Shown piece after piece: positions 33,401 to 44,033 of a stretch of 64,000 bases of DNA. Both the position numbers and the translations under genes were made by a program. This DNA is from Zygaena filipendulae (lineage: Eukaryota; Arthropoda; Insecta; Lepidoptera; Zygaenidae), in assembly GCA_907165275.2 (NCBI GenBank), contig OU015658.1, forward strand, positions 1,686,501 through 1,750,500. The letters run 5' to 3'. Each line of letters begins with the position of its first letter. The first letter of the stretch is position 1. The notes under the pieces are model-generated. The model saw only the letters and a program-made list of their open reading frames with translations. It ran no database searches and was not told the origin of the DNA.

Positions 33401-36400
33401 AAGTACGCTTTGTCGTTCTTTGTACCTTTGACGAGTTGTATGCAAAGTTTCAGGATGACCGGTTCAGCTGTTAACGTGTGGAAGCGTAACAAACAAACAA
33501 ACAAATTCACTTTTGCTCGCGTTTTTGTCAGCGTGGTAGTCGATTACGAAATTAAACGAACAAATAAAGATGATCTGAAATTTCTTCCAAGAATACACGT
33601 TGTTCCATACAACTTTTGGAACCTCTTTTCACCCCCTTAGGGATAGAATTTTCAAAAATCCTTTCTTATCTGATGCCTACGTCATACAAAGAACACACCC
33701 TCCAAGTTTCAGGTCTCTACGATCAGCGGTTTAGGCTGTGCGTTGATCCGTCAGTCACGAGTCAGGACAAAGCATTTTATATGAACCTACTATCTATAGA
33801 TTTTATTTAACTCGGTAAATAGATAGGTACTTAGCATGAACCAATTAAACTAGTTTAAAATCTAGTTTAATTGGTCCATGATAGGTTAGGTACAGTCCAT
33901 TGTTAGAAGTTTATCTATAGGTATTCTATTACTTTCCATATAAACGAGCGTCTTAATAATTTACAAACACAATAAAATTAAGCCTCGTGTAAAGTCGTAT
34001 GGAAACAAGGTCTATGGAAAACATTACTGAGTTAGTTTCTTGTGTAGGTACAGGCACAGAATAATGGTACAGGGCGTCAGTTTTCGTATTGACTTTATAG
34101 CGATGCCAGAGATAAAGGTATCTCTTCTATATTTATTAGACATAATATCTTAATAAAGTTTATTGACTAGATAGTGAATAATGTCCTCAAATAAATAAAT
34201 AAATAAAAACACCCACCAGTCTAAGGTTAAATATTATGTTCTTCTTATATTCGTTCATCAAACATTTTACGTTCTATGAAAAACTACCCGAAAAGTACGC
34301 CTTCGGAACTAATTAATTACGAAAACCTGGTTTCGATGGATGGCGGTCGAAGCCAGTACCTACTATTATAATATTTTTTATTTCATAAGGTAGGTAACAT
34401 TTTATTTGTAAAATAAAATATGGTTATCTATACCTGTAATTTTTGGGCCCTACCTTGATAATCCTTACTAATATTATAAATATGAAAGTAACTCTTGTCT
34501 GTTTGTTACGCTTTCACGCCTTACGGCTCAAACGATCATCATGAAAATTTGTACAAACGTTATAAGAGGTACAGAGAAGGACATAGGCTACGTTTTAACC
34601 CGGAAGTCTCGCGGGAACTCCAAAATTTCCCCGGGTGAAACCGCGGGGATCAGCTAGTGGAAATATATTTTTTCAATTGGAACCATAGTTGCTAATAGCG
34701 CGTTCAACTAAACGAACTCTTCAGCTTTATAATATTAGTTTAGATATGAATATAGATTACGGTCCAGATGCGACATGACGGCTTTGTCCGCGGCGCCGCC
34801 CGCCTCCAGGTAGAGCCGCATGATCTCGAAGGGCGCCTCGGGGGTGCGGTGCGGGTGGAAACTCACCCCGCACTTGAGCTCCTGCTGCAGTTCCGCCGCT
34901 GCTCTTATAGCATTGCGCTCGAAATCTAAAAAAACATGTACCAAGTAATACATTCAACATCGACGACGACGCCACGTAGGACTGAAGGGACTATTTTTTT
35001 TCGCCAATTAAATGACTAAAATTAAACAAAAATTAAAGGTATGTGAGTGGCGAGGGTATCTATTTTCATCCAAATCCGTCTAGTTTTTAATCAATGCGGG
35101 TTCAAGCAACCGATGCACAAAATAAGCAGACGTATTTTATTTTCCAAAAAAGAAGTGGATTCCAGTTATTGGGATTCATTAAACGTATTTACTAACGTAT
35201 TTAGGTATATTTAAATGTAGGTACAGATACGTCAAGGGTGGTATTTTATTATAATAGATTTCGGAGTTCCTGCGGTAATTCCGGAATAAAAAGTACCTTT
35301 TCTGCAACCCCTGTCCCCTGAAGATGTGTTAAATGCAGAATTTCACTATGATCGGTTGTTGTTGAGGCGTAAAAAGGTAATAAAGAGACAGATTGAGTTA
35401 CTCTCGCATCTATAATTTATTAGTAGGTATGGTTTCCCCGCGTAAATATTTATTTATTTGGCTGAATATGGTACATTAAGATGTTATAATTATTACAAAT
35501 AAGCCGCATATTCGCCATGTTGGCGTGCAAATTTCCAATTGATTGTGGTAACATATTATTTTTATATATTTATAAATATTTTCCACTACATCAAAATAAA
35601 TGTTTAAGTTAAGATGATGCTTAACCAAAATATACGATACAATACTTAACCGATCATAATGAAATTTTGCATACAATTTATGATATCAGAAAACTAGTTT
35701 GATAACATAATATTCTGATTGTTAAACAAATATTATTACTAGGTACCTACATATTTATCCTGGAACTCCCGCGGGAACTGCGAAATTAACGCGGGAAACT
35801 TTTTTTAGAAAAGTACCCACGTTACCTACGTAGTGTGTTCTTAGTTCTTACTAACCTTTTATTGGCCAACCACTTGCGATTTCACCAATAACGCCAGCTC
35901 TCAATTTAGAACTACCGTATTGAGCTATCATATTAGTCATCTCATTTCTCATACAGTCATATAATTCTTCTGTATCCATAATAACGAAATCTCTCGTCTG
36001 AGTATCAGCTATGTAATAACCGGTGCCAAATACTACTTTGCAAATACCACCATAATTCTGTGTAACCATCATCAGAAAATCCGTTTTTCTATCGAGCCCG
36101 TAAGTACTATTTTCCACAATGGTACCTGAACATAAATTCACATTGTCTATACAAATAGTAAGCAGTTTGCAAAGAGGTATTGTAAGTTTGGATGTAGAGC
36201 CGTAGATAGTCTCTGGAGCTCTTAAAAGCGCTTCTAGAAATTCTTTCACTGATTGGAAGTTACAGAATCTCTTCGGCTCGGCTTTGTCGCCGAGCTTACA
36301 CGATCGATTTTTACTGTCTTGAGGGTCCTGACTTCTTGAGGGACCACTCTACTCATAAAAAAACACAAACCTGAACCTTTCCCGCCTCCCAAATAACGCT

Positions 36401-39400
36401 TCACATACTGTACCGACACTTGCATACTCAAATTAAGACGATGGGCTGTGGCGACCACAGAAAGAATATAATTTAACTAAGTATAGAAAGGACATTTAGG
36501 CGGGGCAGGCGCGCCACGGTTACAAAAAAACTTCTATTGCTGACATTCCAAGTATATTTACGATAATATTCCTAAATTTGTGAATTTTGAAAACAATGAC
36601 GATGTAAAATTAAAATGGCGTATAATACATTTCATTATCTACTATCTTTATACGAGCAATTCTTGAATACATATATCTATATATCTGGGGGCACGGCAGT
36701 GCCCCCGCCAAGTCGAGCAACAAAAGCGGCACGGCCGTACTATATCCTTTTCTCGAAGCAATTCAGGCCATTTTCGACCCCCTATAACTTCGTTGTGGAT
36801 AAAACTAGGAGCCTGAATTTTTAGTAAACAAGCAGGTATTGTATAAAGACGGTATAATTTAAATTTCATTCGATTTGAACCAGTAGTTTAAGAATTATAA
36901 CTAGTCAAAGTTTCTTAATTTTGTAGGTCACTCACTCACTCACTCACTCACTCACTCACTGACCGATCATCAAAATTCTAAGGCACTTCTAGCAGACATA
37001 GAAGTTTGAAATTTAGAATACAATTAGTGTTTATTGTATAAATCAAGGAAAAATTAAAATATTTAGCAATTTCGGTCCAGTTTTCTAGATACACTAACTG
37101 CATAAATAACTTTGTAATCCCATATAAATGTATGGAATTACAAAGTTATATATGCAGTTATATGTACCAACTGCACAAATAACTTTGTAATCCCATATAA
37201 ATATATGAGACTAGCTGTTCCCCGCAATTTCACCCGCGTTAATTTCGGAGATCACGCGGGAATTCAGAGCTGCAAAGTAGTTAGTACCCTATATCCCTAG
37301 ATTTTCTTTACCCCTGACAACGTGCATGCAAAATTTCATGAGATTTCACCAGCGTTAATTTCGGAGATCCTTCGGGAATTCCGAGATAAAATTACCCTAA
37401 TCTGAATGCTCCAACGATTTTCATGAAATTTTGTATACAGGGGATTTCGGGGGCCATAAATCGATCTAGCTAGGATTCATTTCTGGAATTCCCGCGCGAA
37501 CTCTGATATCAACGCGGGTGAATTAATTATTGCATACTACACGTTGTCAAGGGTACAGGAAAGGTCATAGGGTAGTACTTTTATCTCAGAATACCCGCGG
37601 GATCTCCGAAATTAACGTGGGTTAAACCGCGGGGAACAGCTATTTAAGCCGTTGCCCAGATATTAATAAATAATAATAATAAGTGTAGCTATAGTTACCT
37701 ACCTAGATATAAAGTGTAGATACATAGTTACCTAGACATAATTATGTTCAAAGGTACAATGGTCAACGGAATGAAAAAGCAAGAATGGGGCATGTGTTTA
37801 TATATATTATAAAGTTGTACCAAAATCTTTCAAGTTATTAAAGTAGACTAAATTGCTCAAAGGAGGAAGACCATTTACAAAAAGAAATGAGATCCCATCA
37901 AAAACAAACTTGTAAAAAAGTCCAAGTCTCGCAACTCACTTCTTCTACAGTAAAAAGTTGTGAGATCAATGTAATACCAAGTCGGTTAATTTATTCAGTG
38001 CCTACTTAAGGGTCCTTCTGTCTAAAGTTATCATGTTATAAGCTAATCTAATAACATTTTATAGTGACCATATCAAATTTAAAAACCTTTTATGTTTTAA
38101 ATATTTTGATTGGCTTGGCGATCACGTGAAAACACAATGTATCTCACAAGTAATACATATAATAAAACATATAATAAATATAATTAAATTAGATTGTTTA
38201 GAACCATAATTATGTATTACATGTGAGATACATTGTGTTTTCACGTGATCGCCAAGCCAATCAATCTATTTAAAACATAAAAGGTTTTTAAATTTGATAT
38301 GTTCACTATAAAATGTTATTAGATTAGCTTATAACATGATAACTTTAGACAGAAGGACCCTTAAGTAGGCACTGAATAAATTAACCGACTTGGTATTACA
38401 TTGATCTCACAACTTTTTACTGTAGAAGAAGTGAGTTGCGAGACTTGGACTTTTTTACAAGTTTGTTTTTGATGGGATATGTATATCCGAGATTCAGAAA
38501 TTTATGGTATGCAAGGGGGTTCGGGGGCGATTAATCGATCTAGCTAGGTTTCATTTTTAGAAAACGTCGTTTTATCCGTGTTTTTAGGCAATGAAAAATG
38601 AGTGTTTGTTTTTCTACGTAAGAACAGATGGCGCAATACACAACGAGCGAAGCTCGGTGACCCAGATATTAACTTAAAGGAATGTTTTTGTGCGTGGTGA
38701 ATAGTTTTGTGTACAAAAATCACCCGGCGACACTGGTTTTAATTTGTTTCCATACTAAACTGAGTCAATTTCAAATTATCTGTTCTGTGGTCGCGATGAG
38801 AATATAAGAACGAAGACCCTTTGTGGCAGTTTCGTCTTTGCAAAACCGGCCCTCAGGGTGCAAGGTCACAAAGAAAATAAGAGTATTTTGCTGCCCAGTG
38901 TACACTAGCGCGGACAAAAGCATAAAATGAGCATTAGATATACTGGATACATAATTTTGTAGTTTACATAGCACGTAGGTATACTTTACCTCCACCACAT
39001 CTTTTGTAGTCTCTGAGATCATTAAAAACTGCTCCTATTGCATCTTGGTCGTTCAAAATCAAATTGTATTTGGAGCTGTAAGGATATTGTTTGACATAGC
39101 CCACATTTGATAGTTCAATTTTACCGTTAAACTTTTCGTTTAAGCGCGATGGTGGTCTTCGGTAAAAATGTGTAAAATCCATATTCAAATGTTCATGTGG
39201 TAGTGTGAAGCCGAGCTCTTCGGGTTTCACATCTCTGAGCACTGAAAAGGATAATAATAAAAACATCATGTTCATCTCCTGCTACCTAAACAAATAACCT
39301 AATCTCCGATTCACTTCATAGTGGTCATCCATAACACAATCCCAAACGCCCTACACGGCAAAACAACACACTCATAAAACTATTTAATTTTGTAATGAAT

Positions 39401-41497
39401 TTTCTTTGGACACGCGGGGAAAATAAATTTGTGTGGCGCTAGCGATGTGGTCATAGTGAATCCAGGACCTCCTGTTTTCCTGTTTATCACAGAATTACTA
39501 GGTAATATTACTGACGACTAATACTTTTCTCTTAGATTTTATGAATACCTAGTATGTAGTCCAGGGGGGCTAAGATGCGCAACACGATAAAAAAATTTCG
39601 AGCCATTTTATCGATTCTCGTCGACATATTGTATGGTTTTGTCGACGAGAATCGATAAAATGGCTCGATATAATTTTATCGTGTTGCGCATCTTAGCCCT
39701 ACTGTGGCATAGCACAGCCTACTATTATAAATGCGAAAGTGAGTTTGTTTGTTTGTTACGCTTCGTTTTCACGCTGTCAGTCTGTCATACACGTTGTTAG
39801 GGATACAGAGAAGGACATAGGGTACTTTTTATCCCGGAATTCCCGCGGGAACTCTTAAATAGGGATGTTGACGACTTTTGAAAATCAAAATTCTAATTAG
39901 ACCGTCAGTTAGAAAATTAAAAATCGTTAGACACGTATTTTTTATTTTTCAAACAAATGAAAATACAGAGATAAAGCGCATTGAAGTTTAGGGCGGGGGC
40001 TCGTGACGTCACTAACAGCTACGAGCCGCCATACAAACTGCACTGGTTAGTGACGACACGCGAATTTTCAACTCAATTATATCACCGTTATTTTTTGATT
40101 ACGTAAAAAAAGAAAAAATACGTGTCCAATATTTTTTACTAGCTGTGCCCTGCGGTTTCACCCATAGTAATTTCGGAGTTCCCGCGGGAATTCCGGGATA
40201 AAAAGTTGGTACCCTATGTCCTTCTCTGTACCCCTGAAAACGTGTATGCCAAATTTCATCCAAATCCGTTCAGCCGTTTTTGCGTGATTGAGTAACAAAC
40301 ATCCAAACATCCACACTTTCACATAATTATAATATTATTTTAGTAGGATTAGTAGGATTAATCTACAACACGGACAAAAAAATTTGTCAAATAGCCTATG
40401 TGGGTGAAACTGCATTAAAATTTGAATACTACACGTTGTCAGGGGTAGGTACAGAAGAGGTTCTATTTTATGCTAGTAGTTGTTCCCGCGATTTCGCCCA
40501 CGTTAACTTCGGAGTTTCCGCGGGAATTCAGGATAAAAAGTAATAATAATAATAATAATAATTACTTTTATTTCGGACCGAGCATCCATATAGTGTTAGT
40601 AGATAACAATTTTTCTTAAAAAACTAAGGTTAGTATTCATTACAATAATATGATGAGAAATAAAAATATTTAATATAAGTAGTAGCTGAACACTAGGTCT
40701 CCCGGCGCATATGCAGATGTACCCAGTGCTTACGCCATGGACAGTCCAGCCTGTCAGCCACTACCCTCAGAATGCTGTTGGCACTACCACGCAAGCGATG
40801 CATCAGAGAGGCGGTTCGTTTCCGGATTATAGCATGAAAACCGTCAGTCTGCGATACCGCGAACATCTCTGATGCACTACAATACCGCGGCAACCCCATC
40901 AGCACCCTGAAACCATTATTGTATTGCACCCTCAAGGTATGAAGAGTTCTCTTTGCATATCTTAACCATAGACTGCACATGTAAAAATTTTGACAATTTT
41001 AATGTTTATGTAAAATTGGCTACTTGACTAAATTTTTTTTTATTCCGTCGCGTCGTGTTACGTGTAGATTAATAAAAAAATATTGACCACGTATTTTATC
41101 TTTTTTTACGTAATCAAAAAAAATAAGGGCGATATTTTGAATTAAATTTCGCGTGACCTCACAACTCTGTGCAGTTTGTACAGGGCTTATACCGAGTAAT
41201 GACGTCACGAGTCCCCCACCGTAAACTTTAATGCACTTTATCTACATATGTTTATTTTCATTAATTCGGTAAAGCAAAAAATACATGTCTATTATTATTT
41301 TATTTATTTTATAATTGATGGACTAATTAAAATTGTGATTTTCATACCCCGGAAAATACCCAATTTCATGATCATCGGATGAGTATCTATCTAACGTGCC
41401 ACAAATTATAGATAGTTAAATACAACTTTAACAAATACATATACAATAACTCTTAAGAGTTTAGGTACTTACGGGTTCTAACAATATTTGAGCTCAT
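27460..41497 (-). CDS. PTER: PTER, phosphotriesterase-related metal hydrolase, 6 coding exons
   Basis: Coding exons on the minus strand are 41473-41497, 38990-39241, 35856-36125, 34761-34925, 28521-28738 and 27460-27600; phases 1,1,1,1,0; 356 residues (human 349). Exon 1 encodes only MSSNIVRT plus one base, which matches the family N-terminus. All metal ligands of the amidohydrolase fold are present: His24 and His26 (LPHEH), Glu174 (GVIGEI), His206 (SFHPHR), His235 (SHLDR) and Asp303 (SHDIHTK). So it should be an active binuclear-zinc hydrolase. Mammalian PTER hydrolyses N-acetyltaurine; the insect substrate is unknown. The C-terminus [10 protein letters not shown] is typical. The usual HPGR is HPHR here. 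The donor after exon 4 (GTAATC) is weak. Intron 4 (6 kb) carries an intact LTR retrotransposon abutting exon 5, and intron 2 carries a 2-kb composite repeat. Exons 4-5 are GC-rich. Confidence 0.92.
28257..28462 (+). repeat. H-family repeat, full-length copy
   Basis: Runs from TCCCTACTAATATTATAAAT through CTCAACCGATCATCACGAAA, GGACATAGGGTA and CCCGCGGGGACT to ACCGCGGGCACAGCTAGT. This is the reference copy for the family: 5' TC, 3' hairpin plus CTAG. In PTER intron 5, 60 bp from exon 5. Confidence 0.7.
28743..28910 (-). repeat. 3' LTR
   Basis: 168 bp; on the element's sense (minus) strand it begins TGTTGTAAGTG and ends TTTAAAACA. I see no difference from the 5' LTR. Its sense-strand end is 4 bases from the PTER exon 5 acceptor CAG. 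Confidence 0.92.
28911..28920 (-). other. Polypurine tract of the LTR element
   Basis: AAGGGGAAGG directly before the 3' LTR on the sense strand, the plus-strand DNA primer site. Confidence 0.8.
29047..33054 (-). CDS. Gag-Pol polyprotein of the LTR retrotransposon
   Basis: 1,335 residues in one frame with no frameshift between Gag and Pol. In order: Gag (1 to about 220); two zinc-knuckle-like clusters at about 223-257, the second a canonical CX2CX4HX4C ([14 protein letters not shown]); aspartic protease DTGADVSVM near 311; reverse transcriptase with CWFDDILV near 593; RNase H from [11 protein letters not shown] near 738; integrase with an HHCC zinc site (HQGHPG..CRTCEK, about 955-990) and the D, D, E residues in DYFSHW, VADNNPF and NGLAEKAV. 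The fused frame, the RT sequence and the very short LTRs resemble the mag / K02A2.6-like lineage of Gypsy elements. All catalytic motifs are intact. Confidence 0.92.
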   Translation of the reverse strand: MADGLVKLPPNFDIRSSNAATEWEIWHECFIDYLVGIGKDEASDRVKLSLLRNMMGTDSSRVLMTFPLSGEDARDYDKVIKAIQQYVNPRMNEVFERYKFNERKQKAGESFENFFTDCKRLIQTCNYKNKTESIEDQLLRDKIVHGISDKKTQESLLRIENLTLQKAADYVRTSEQSKLQAREMNPEVEIDRVVKNEKKNYTNRPSYYNKAKNKGNTDKNDEFLCRRCNKTHGPRQCPAYGEKCKRCGLLNHFAIACKVRRRIQNVEVEEELRADSSSSSDSIVYCNRVKNANKSDWTEEIYIEEKKINCRLDTGADVSVMSLKVFESLDTQLKLSEVSLELESFLGEKVKPLGMVSLNCKFGKTECYENFMIIDNNCVLLGLPGCLKLNLVKRIHKLNLNIKQNDEKQKFVTINADIFRGHGKFPKPCNIPTIPHQPICHPASRVPISLMKSLKTELDRLVQRGALEKVNEIDSEACINKIVIVEKQNNKIRLCLDPTDLNNYIIRKPNILLTVEEIAIKLRDKKCFTVLDLSEGFHHVPLTPQASWKCCFATPYGVYKYLVLPYGLSNAPDVFQDEIETYFGNIPNVICWFDDILVMGATEKEHDEALAKVVKKAREIKAVFNKDKLQFKQCEVKYVGQIFNGEGMRVDKARVESLLQLKSPSSKEELQRIIGSFNYVRRYVPDMAELLFPLCQLLRKDIEFRWLPHHENIFKELKVKISKAPALTSFNPKEDIILQCDSSQNGIGCCLFQKDINNILKLVACVSRSMNSAEINYSQTEKELLAIYYGTQKFHKYVYGSNRVTVQTDHKPLVSILKKPISKVGAPRLRRLRIKLLNYQLNLVYIPGKLIHFADMLSRNSRSETDMDYEMLEMVHTVSTHLPMSNERKTQFRLETSRDSLLTLISKFYYQGWPEEQKLNSECKQFYKMKDSIYVQSGLVFLNEKIVVPHKLKSYVLKLIHQGHPGISKSIKKARQLFYWPKMSQDIQQYIMKCRTCEKFRPHNFHEPLIPHKIPKHRYYKVGSDIFEHAGKSYLVIVDYFSHWLELIPLQSKTSRGVINAMQEVFTRFGYPVEIVADNNPFLSLECREYYQSKDMQIVTCSPHYHRSNGLAEKAVNIGKNLIKKSFEDNVDYRESLLHYNNSPLSGIQVSPAQILHSRRLRTNIPTTLDALNPKIEKNVHKLLELKQSLTKEIHDKKARRKEVEFSIGEEIVYRTGNDRYWKKGMVTKKCKEPRSYLIETHENSRPLRRNTNHMRKSFSKAQGYSRDGLFESSYFDNESQSSHTRESDSPHRSLDNSNHSQVEKEPQVPQSNLSTTMYQTRSGRYVKPRDILDL
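33142..33159 (-). other. Primer-binding site of the LTR element
   Basis: TGGCGCAGTCGGAAGTAC follows the 5' LTR directly on the sense strand and starts with TGG, the complement of a tRNA CCA end. I cannot name the tRNA from memory. Confidence 0.7.
33160..33327 (-). repeat. 5' LTR
   Basis: 168 bp identical by eye to the copy at 28743-28910. Its first bases on the sense strand contain GTAAGT, a strong splice-donor sequence. Confidence 0.92.
34463..34658 (+). repeat. H-family repeat, full-length copy
   Basis: TCCTTACTAATATTATAAAT at the start, ACCGCGGGGATCAGCTAGT at the end; about 196 bp. In PTER intron 4, 100 bp from exon 4. Confidence 0.65.
36482..36640. repeat. D-family repeat, left half (split)
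   Basis: Matches 3600-3760 (GGCGGGGCAGGCGCGCCACG). The right half resumes at 38676-38767 after a 2-kb insertion. Confidence 0.5.
36683..37894. mobile_element. Composite repeat body, copy B
   Basis: Reverse-orientation copy of 23511-24725. Starts ATCTGGGGGCACGGCAGTGC (hairpin), contains (CACT)n at 36930-36960 (longer than the matching array in copy A) and inverted H-family stretches at 37203-37640. In PTER intron 2. Confidence 0.7.
37895..38475. mobile_element. Foldback element, copy B
   Basis: Same arms as 22948-23510 with a slightly longer AT-rich centre. Near-perfect palindrome of about 580 bp. Confidence 0.75.
38476..38667. repeat. Right terminal segment of composite element B
   Basis: Ends with hairpin CGAGCGAAGCTCG and GGTGACCCAGATATT, roughly inverse to the ATATCTGGG at the other end (36680). 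The same terminal sequence occurs at 28080-28161 and, inverted, near 23745-23770. Confidence 0.5.
38676..38767. repeat. D-family repeat, right half
   Basis: GTGCGTGGTGAATAGTTTTG and AAAATCACCCGGCGACACTG continue the copy begun at 36482. Confidence 0.55.
39307..39467. repeat. Possible diverged T-family MITE
   Basis: GATTCACTTCATAGTGGTCAT at one end and GTGGTCATAGTGAATCC at the other resemble the T-family ends. Body not recognisable. In PTER intron 1. Confidence 0.3.
39567..39699. mobile_element. Palindromic MITE (GGGCTAAGATGCGCAACACG)
   Basis: 133 bp that is almost entirely one inverted repeat, centred on ATTGTATGGTTTTG. GGGCTAAGATGCGCAACACG at the left, its complement at the right. In PTER intron 1; a half copy is at 10900-10977. 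Confidence 0.65.
39716..39857 (+). repeat. H-family repeat, 3'-truncated
   Basis: Starts CCTACTATTATAAATGCGAA and stops after ATTCCCGCGGGAACTC, lacking the CTAG end. Confidence 0.5.
39870..40402. repeat. C-family repeat, copy 3, split by an H-family repeat
   Basis: The two halves are 39870-40137 and 40357-40402, with an antisense H-family repeat between. CRE palindrome at 40004-40011; a second site nearby is mutated (TGACGACA). In PTER intron 1. Confidence 0.6.
40138..40356 (-). repeat. H-family repeat nested in a C-family repeat
   Basis: Starts ACTAGCTGTGCCCTGCGG, ends TTAGTAGGATTAGTAGGATT on the plus strand. The flanks join cleanly as C-family sequence. Confidence 0.65.
40545..40980 (-). 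pseudogene. LINE ORF2 C-terminal remnant with (ATT)n tail
   Basis: The minus-strand frame 40693-40980 reads [20 protein letters not shown] and [20 protein letters not shown], the end of a non-LTR retrotransposon ORF2 common in moths. Stop at 40693. A short 3' UTR runs to an (ATT)n tail at 40545-40562. 5'-truncated, no reverse transcriptase left. In PTER intron 1. Confidence 0.7.
41008..41360. repeat. C-family dispersed repeat, copy 4
   Basis: Same family ends. CRE palindrome at 41200-41207. Ends about 110 bp from PTER exon 1, at the start of PTER intron 1. Confidence 0.6.
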
Positions 41498-41811
41498 TTT
41501 AATCGTGTTTTTACAAATCCAGCTGCAATTTAAAACAGTAAATTCACACGAAATTATTAACATTAATGACTAATTCACTGATAAATACATGCAGAGTCCA
41601 GCAGAGCTGCCAGCATAGCCAACCGCTGGGTCACTGAAATTATACCAAATTATAATCTTATACGAATCAACAAAACTTTTGTTAAAAAGTCTATGAAAAC
41701 AGAAAAATTTAAAAAAATTGAGGGTAGTTTTACGTGGGTAGTTTTTGAGGTACACTGACCAAAAAGTTTACGTATAATTTTTAGATGTTCAACTATAATT
41801 TATAACTTATA

Positions 41812-42218
41812 TGCTACTGCTCCACCTGCGTTAACGTTAACGTTGACGATAATGTCCAACTACGCGTTAATTGGCTACATTTAGTTTGCAACGTGCCGTT
41901 AAGCGTTAATATCTAGTGAAATAACGAGTTAACACAAAATGGGGGTCGAAGCTTAAAACAGCTGTTTTTTTGCAATGGAGGTAGAAGCAGCTGTAATTTT
42001 AGACCATTCCATTGTCGTATTTTATTGTTCCCACTAAAACAAAGTAAATACGGTCTTGCTCCGCGCGTGCGCCACGCAAAATGAGAAGACGTTAATGTAG
42101 CCACTAGCCAGTGTAGTGTGCCAGCAGTAAGTTAACCCGTTAAAATGTTGGCCACATCTACGTAATGCCTTATTTAGCGCACTAATTTACGCGTTAACAC
42201 GCAGCTGGAGCAGTAGCA
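41812..42218. mobile_element. MITE with TGCTACTGCTCCA ends
   Basis: TGCTACTGCTCCA at the left, TGGAGCAGTAGCA at the right, with CGTTAAC-rich subterminal repeats on both sides. 407 bp, 0.3 kb upstream of the PTER ATG. Confidence 0.6.
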
Positions 42219-42604
42219 TTACAGTGCGATGGGGGAACATGTTTAATATAAAATAATACCTAAGTCTATGTAGCACTGTATACATACATGACACTGGTAA
42301 TAAGTATTCTGCGCTATCGAAAAGGTAATGGTAATTCTTCACGAAATTGCGTTGTTTGTTGCAGTTGATCAATTACTGCTCCGAATTTTTTACCGACTTC
42401 CAAAAACGGAGGAGGTTCTCAATTCATCTGTATTTTTTTGTATCTTTGTTACACGATCACTCGAAGACGGCTGGACCGATTTGGAAAATTCTTTTTTTGT
42501 TTGATAGGGAGTTGATAGGGTATACTTTCACGTTGGTCCATTGTAATGAAGTCAAGATGTGATGATGGGGTCATGGTTCCCCATGACTCTTCAAATATTA
42601 CAAA

Positions 42605-42763
42605 TTCAAATTCAAAATTCAAAAGCTATTTATTACTTAGGATTGGTTACAATCACTTGTAATCGTCAGCTGGTTCTTAGAACTATAAATTACCGTCAGT
42701 TCGGAATACGTCCTCTGCTGAGAAGAACTGACAAGAAACTCAGCAGGGCTGTCTTTTAATGGT
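42605..42763 (-). repeat. Uninterrupted copy of the repeat split at 5.2-5.6 kb
   Basis: Reverse complement matches 5240-5365 plus 5599-5640 with the MITE absent; it serves as the empty site. Confidence 0.6.
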
Positions 42764-42860
42764 CGTACTTATAAACTAGGAGAACAAAAAATAGTAATTG
42801 GATAGAGCAATTCAGGCACACCTATAGCGTTTTGGGTAGATAAATTGTCACTTTATAAAT

Positions 42861-43206
42861 TACTAGCTGTACCCCGCGGTTTCACCCGCGGTAATTTCGG
42901 AGTTCCCGCGGGAATTCCGGGATAAAAAGTACCCTATGTCCTTCTCTGTACCCCTGACGTGTACTATGCAATAATTAATTAAATTTCACCCGCGTTAATT
43001 TCAGAGTTCCCGCGGGAATTCCGGGATAAAAGTACCCTGTGTATTAATCTGATGTATAAGCTATACTATTATTGTAAAGTTTCATTTAAATCCATTCAGT
43101 AGTTTTTGCGTGAAAGAGTTTTTGCGTGGAAAAGAGTAACATGTATGGATGGATGGAACATCCATCCATTCTTCCAAACTTTCGCGTTTATAAAATTAGT
43201 AGGATA
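42861..43206 (-). repeat. H-family repeat, antisense, with internal duplication
   Basis: CTAGCTGTACCCCGCGG start, TTATAAAATTAGTAGGATA end. The TTCACCCGCGTTAATTTC / CCCGCGGGAATTCC segment occurs twice, so this is a tandem or nested pair. Confidence 0.6.
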
Positions 43207-44033
43207 AACCAACCCACTTAAAAGCGAAAAATAAATAAAATTTTAACAAAAAATTAAAACCGATTTCAAAACACAAAAATGCACAAAAAGGAAAAAATGC
43301 ACAAAAAGGAAAAAATAACCTATACGTATGTGCTACCTACTGGTCGTTTCGAAAACGTAGTGGTTATACGGAAATTTTTTTAAGCAATGCGCAAAAAATG
43401 TTGGTGGTTCAGTATTAGTAATAGAATACATTTCCATTATTAGTTCAAAACTTTTTTTATTTTATTATCCGGCTTTAAATTAGCAAAATATGGGTACTAT
43501 CTTATTCGTATTAATATCAATGGGCGCGCGCGCCGTGCGACGTACGCGGGGGTGTTGCAACGGGAGTGAACGACCTCGATCAGCTGTCGGTACATTGTAT
43601 GTAACCCACGTGCTCAGACGAAATAAAAAGTAAAGTTTTTATTTCGCCTGAGTTATAGAATATAGATATGTAAACTTCCTAGCTACTCCAATGATCTGTG
43701 CTTGTGCTAATAGAAATAGGACTACAGGCGGTTGCTCAAATGTAACATAATTTATTTGTCACATGACCGCGACCGTTACAAATAAAAAAATCATTAATCC
43801 TGCTTAATATACATATTTAAAAAAAAAATTAGATAATGTTGATTTTAAAATACAAGTATTACTTTAACTATGCCTACAGGGTATGAGGTTTGACGAGGGA
43901 TGTTTGAAGAAGTTCGTCTGAAATCTAAGTAGGTAGGTAAGTAAAAAAAAAAAAACGAATTTTTAAAGTAAAAGAATACTCACGAAACTGGGAGCGTGCA
44001 AGTTACCGACGCGACGCGCACACGTCAATTAAA

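Noticed and set aside
33293..33640. 115-residue plus-strand frame beside the LTR
   Set aside because: Begins inside the LTR and continues into H-family repeat sequence; not a gene.
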